From the NCBI GenBank assembly GCA_036270095.1, contig DATBDE010000082.1:1-13711 (forward strand): 13,711 bases of DNA, read 5' to 3'. Positions 12,253 through 13,711 of this stretch are shown here, one piece after another. The notes below the pieces were generated by a model. The model was given only the letters and a program-made list of their open reading frames with translations. It was not told where the DNA came from and did not search any database. Source of the stretch: DATBDE01 sp036270095. Lineage in GTDB: Bacteria; Actinomycetota; Thermoleophilia; Solirubrobacterales; Solirubrobacteraceae. Positions within the stretch are counted from its first letter, which is position 1, and each line of letters begins with the position of its first letter. A program made the position numbers and the translations under genes.

Positions 12253-13590
12253 ATGAGCACGGAAACGCAGAAGCAGGCGGGTGGTGAGGTACACGGCGCC
12301 GGAACGCAGAACAGCCTGACCGTCACCGACAACCGCACCGGCGAGACCTACGAGCTTCCCGTCACCGACGGCACGGTCCGCGCCATGGACCTGCGCTCGA
12401 TCAAGGTCTCCGACGACGACTTCGGCCTGATGGCCTACGACCCGGCCTTCACGAACACCGCGTCGACGCGGAGCGAGATCACCTACATCGACGGCGCGGC
12501 CGGGGTCCTCGAGTACCGCGGCTACTCGATCGAGCAGCTCTGCGAGGACTCCAACTACCTCGAGGTCGCCTACCTGCTCATCCACGGCGAGCTGCCCACC
12601 CAGAAGCAGTTCGATGCCTGGGATCACGAGATCACGATCCACACGTTCGTCCACGAGAACGTCAAGAGCTTCATGCAGGGCTTCCGCTACGACGCCCACC
12701 CGATGGGGATGCTGCTGGCCTCCACCGGTGCCCTGTCCACGTTCTATCCGGACGCGAACCGGATCAAGGACGAGGAGATCCGCTACCTCCAGATCATCCG
12801 CCTGCTGGCCAAGATGCCGACGCTGGCGGCCTTCGCCTTCCGCCACAACATGGGCCAGCCGTACGTCTATCCGGACAACGACCTGTCCTACGCCGGCAAC
12901 TTCCTCTCGATGATGTACAAGATGACCGAGCTGAAGTACCAGCCCGACCCGCGGCTGGAGCGCGCGCTCGACGTCCTCTTCATCCTCCACGCCGACCACG
13001 AGCAGAACTGCTCCACCAACGCGGTGCGCTCGGTCGGCTCGTCCCAGGTCGATCCCTACTCGGCCATCGCCGCCGGCGTCGCCGGCCTGTACGGCCCGCT
13101 GCACGGCGGCGCCAACGAGCAGGCCCTGCGGATGCTCGAGCGCATCGGCACGGTCGAGCACATCCCCGACTTCCTCGCCAGCGTGAAGGAGGGCCAGGAG
13201 CGGCTGATGGGCTTCGGCCACCGCGTCTACAAGAACTACGACCCGCGCGCGCGGATCATCAAGAAGTACCTCGACGACGTCTTCGAGGTGACCGGCAAGA
13301 GCCCGCTGCTCGAGATCGCCTCCGAGCTCGAGAAGCGCGCGCTCGACGACGACTACTTCACGTCGCGCAAGCTCTACCCGAACGTCGACTTCTACTCGGG
13401 GCTGTTCTACGAGGCCCTCGACCTGCCGGTCTCGATGTTCCCGGTCATGTTTGCGATCGGGCGCACGAGCGGGTGGATCGCCCAGTGGCTCGAGATGGTC
13501 AACGACTCCGAGCAGAAGATCGCCCGGCCGCGGCAGATCTACACGGGCGAGCGTGGCCGCGACTACGTCCCGATCGACCAGCGTTCCTGA
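12253..13590 (+). CDS. gltA: Citrate synthase (type II)
   Basis: This 445-residue protein has the length and layout of hexameric-type bacterial citrate synthases, including an N-terminal beta domain (about 20-60) and YIDGAAGVLEYRGYSIEQL (78-96). Active-site residues are in place: H246/H249 in LHADHEQNCST (245-255), H284 in GPLHGGANE (281-289), H323 in GFGHRVYKNYDPRA (320-333), D379 in LYPNVDFYSG (374-383) and R404 in FAIGRTSGW (400-408). It condenses oxaloacetate with acetyl-CoA at the entry to the TCA cycle. The ATG is supported by the Shine-Dalgarno GAGGAGAGG just upstream. The 80-bp gap before it is relatively AT-rich for this window and probably holds its own promoter; TAGGAC at about 12206 is a weak -10 candidate. 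Confidence 0.97.
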   Translation: MSTETQKQAGGEVHGAGTQNSLTVTDNRTGETYELPVTDGTVRAMDLRSIKVSDDDFGLMAYDPAFTNTASTRSEITYIDGAAGVLEYRGYSIEQLCEDSNYLEVAYLLIHGELPTQKQFDAWDHEITIHTFVHENVKSFMQGFRYDAHPMGMLLASTGALSTFYPDANRIKDEEIRYLQIIRLLAKMPTLAAFAFRHNMGQPYVYPDNDLSYAGNFLSMMYKMTELKYQPDPRLERALDVLFILHADHEQNCSTNAVRSVGSSQVDPYSAIAAGVAGLYGPLHGGANEQALRMLERIGTVEHIPDFLASVKEGQERLMGFGHRVYKNYDPRARIIKKYLDDVFEVTGKSPLLEIASELEKRALDDDYFTSRKLYPNVDFYSGLFYEALDLPVSMFPVMFAIGRTSGWIAQWLEMVNDSEQKIARPRQIYTGERGRDYVPIDQRS

Positions 13591-13599
13591 CCCGGGCCA

Positions 13600-13711
13600 T
13601 TGGCCTGGCGGCTGACGGTTAGGGCCGGTCCGAAGGTCGACAAGGATCGGTTCGGCGAGCTCGCTCCGGCGCTGGATGAGCTCTAGCGCCGCGGTCGGGA
13701 GCTCGTCAAGA
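13600..13711 (+). pseudogene. Start of an unrecognised reading frame interrupted by TAG (runs off window)
   Basis: From a TTG at 13600, nine bases after the citrate synthase stop, the same frame reads MAWRLTVRAGPKVDKDRF, then GELAPALDEL, and meets TAG at 13684-13686. After the stop it continues RRGRELVK to the window edge, in a style that fits the sequence before it. The composition (charged, amphipathic helix) looks like protein and resembles, from memory, the N-terminus of conserved hypothetical proteins in related bacteria. A single change (for example GAG to TAG) would explain the break. It may instead be a 28-residue peptide or chance. Confidence 0.35.

Noticed and set aside
12169..13221. 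350-codon minus-strand frame opposite citrate synthase
   Set aside because: It is low-complexity antisense translation of a clear gltA gene, with no domain or start signal.
13591..13611. Short GGCCA-T-TGGCC inverted repeat after gltA as a terminator
   Set aside because: The one-base loop and 5-bp arms make a poor hairpin, and a possible coding frame begins in it.

Overview
This is a very GC-rich window with dense genes on both strands and GTG starts. Several genes have a -10-like hexamer only 6-7 nt before the start codon, which suggests leaderless mRNAs. This style, together with an M. tuberculosis-like dCTP deaminase, a class III cyclase and a leaderless acyl-CoA dehydrogenase, points to a high-GC actinobacterium. 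I infer Thermoleophilia/Solirubrobacterales, but this is from gene style and recalled family resemblance, not from a search. No rRNA, tRNA, CRISPR array or complete insertion sequence is visible.

Layout. 1-1041: 3' end of a secreted repeat protein with Ig-like and Fn3-like modules. 1088-1453 (-): small cupin. 1548-1596: a long perfect hairpin. 1685-4914 (-): a compact operon transcribed leftward as quinone oxidoreductase, DEAD-box RNA helicase with DbpA-type tail, cyclophilin PPIase and RidA-like protein, with gaps or overlaps of 10 nt or less. 4929-6609: an inserted amidase cassette (see below). 6523-8090: acyl-CoA dehydrogenase plus a small acidic protein, start and stop overlapping. 8080-8331 (-): remnant of an alpha/beta-hydrolase. 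8415-10629: small membrane protein, PfkB-family kinase and class III nucleotide cyclase. 10753-11019: tiny membrane protein. 11029-11199 (-): possible TetR C-terminal remnant. 11262-12172: dCTP deaminase and a PRC-barrel-like protein in a 4-nt-overlap pair. 12253-13590: citrate synthase, followed at once by the start of another reading frame broken by a TAG.

The most interesting structure is between the quinone oxidoreductase and the acyl-CoA dehydrogenase (ACAD). A 103-bp segment holding the ACAD's presumed leaderless promoter and first 29 codons occurs twice (4929-5031 and 6507-6609, five mismatches). It flanks a 1475-bp insert that encodes the body of a GatC-like subunit, a GatA-type amidase and the last 24 codons of a second cupin. 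The left copy supplies promoter, start codon and N-terminus to the GatC-like protein, making a chimeric gene. The cupin remnant is cut exactly where the right copy begins. This looks like a fairly recent insertion with flanking duplication and promoter capture.

A second striking signal is a run of codons with A or T at the third position, in an otherwise GC3-rich gene, placed exactly over the dCTP deaminase active-site motif. Other points are a RidA-like protein lacking the catalytic Arg, substitutions in two helicase motifs, an ACAD without the usual catalytic Glu position, and two or three decayed gene fragments. I did not find a clear new multi-gene defence or biosynthetic system; most of the remaining genes look like housekeeping metabolism.
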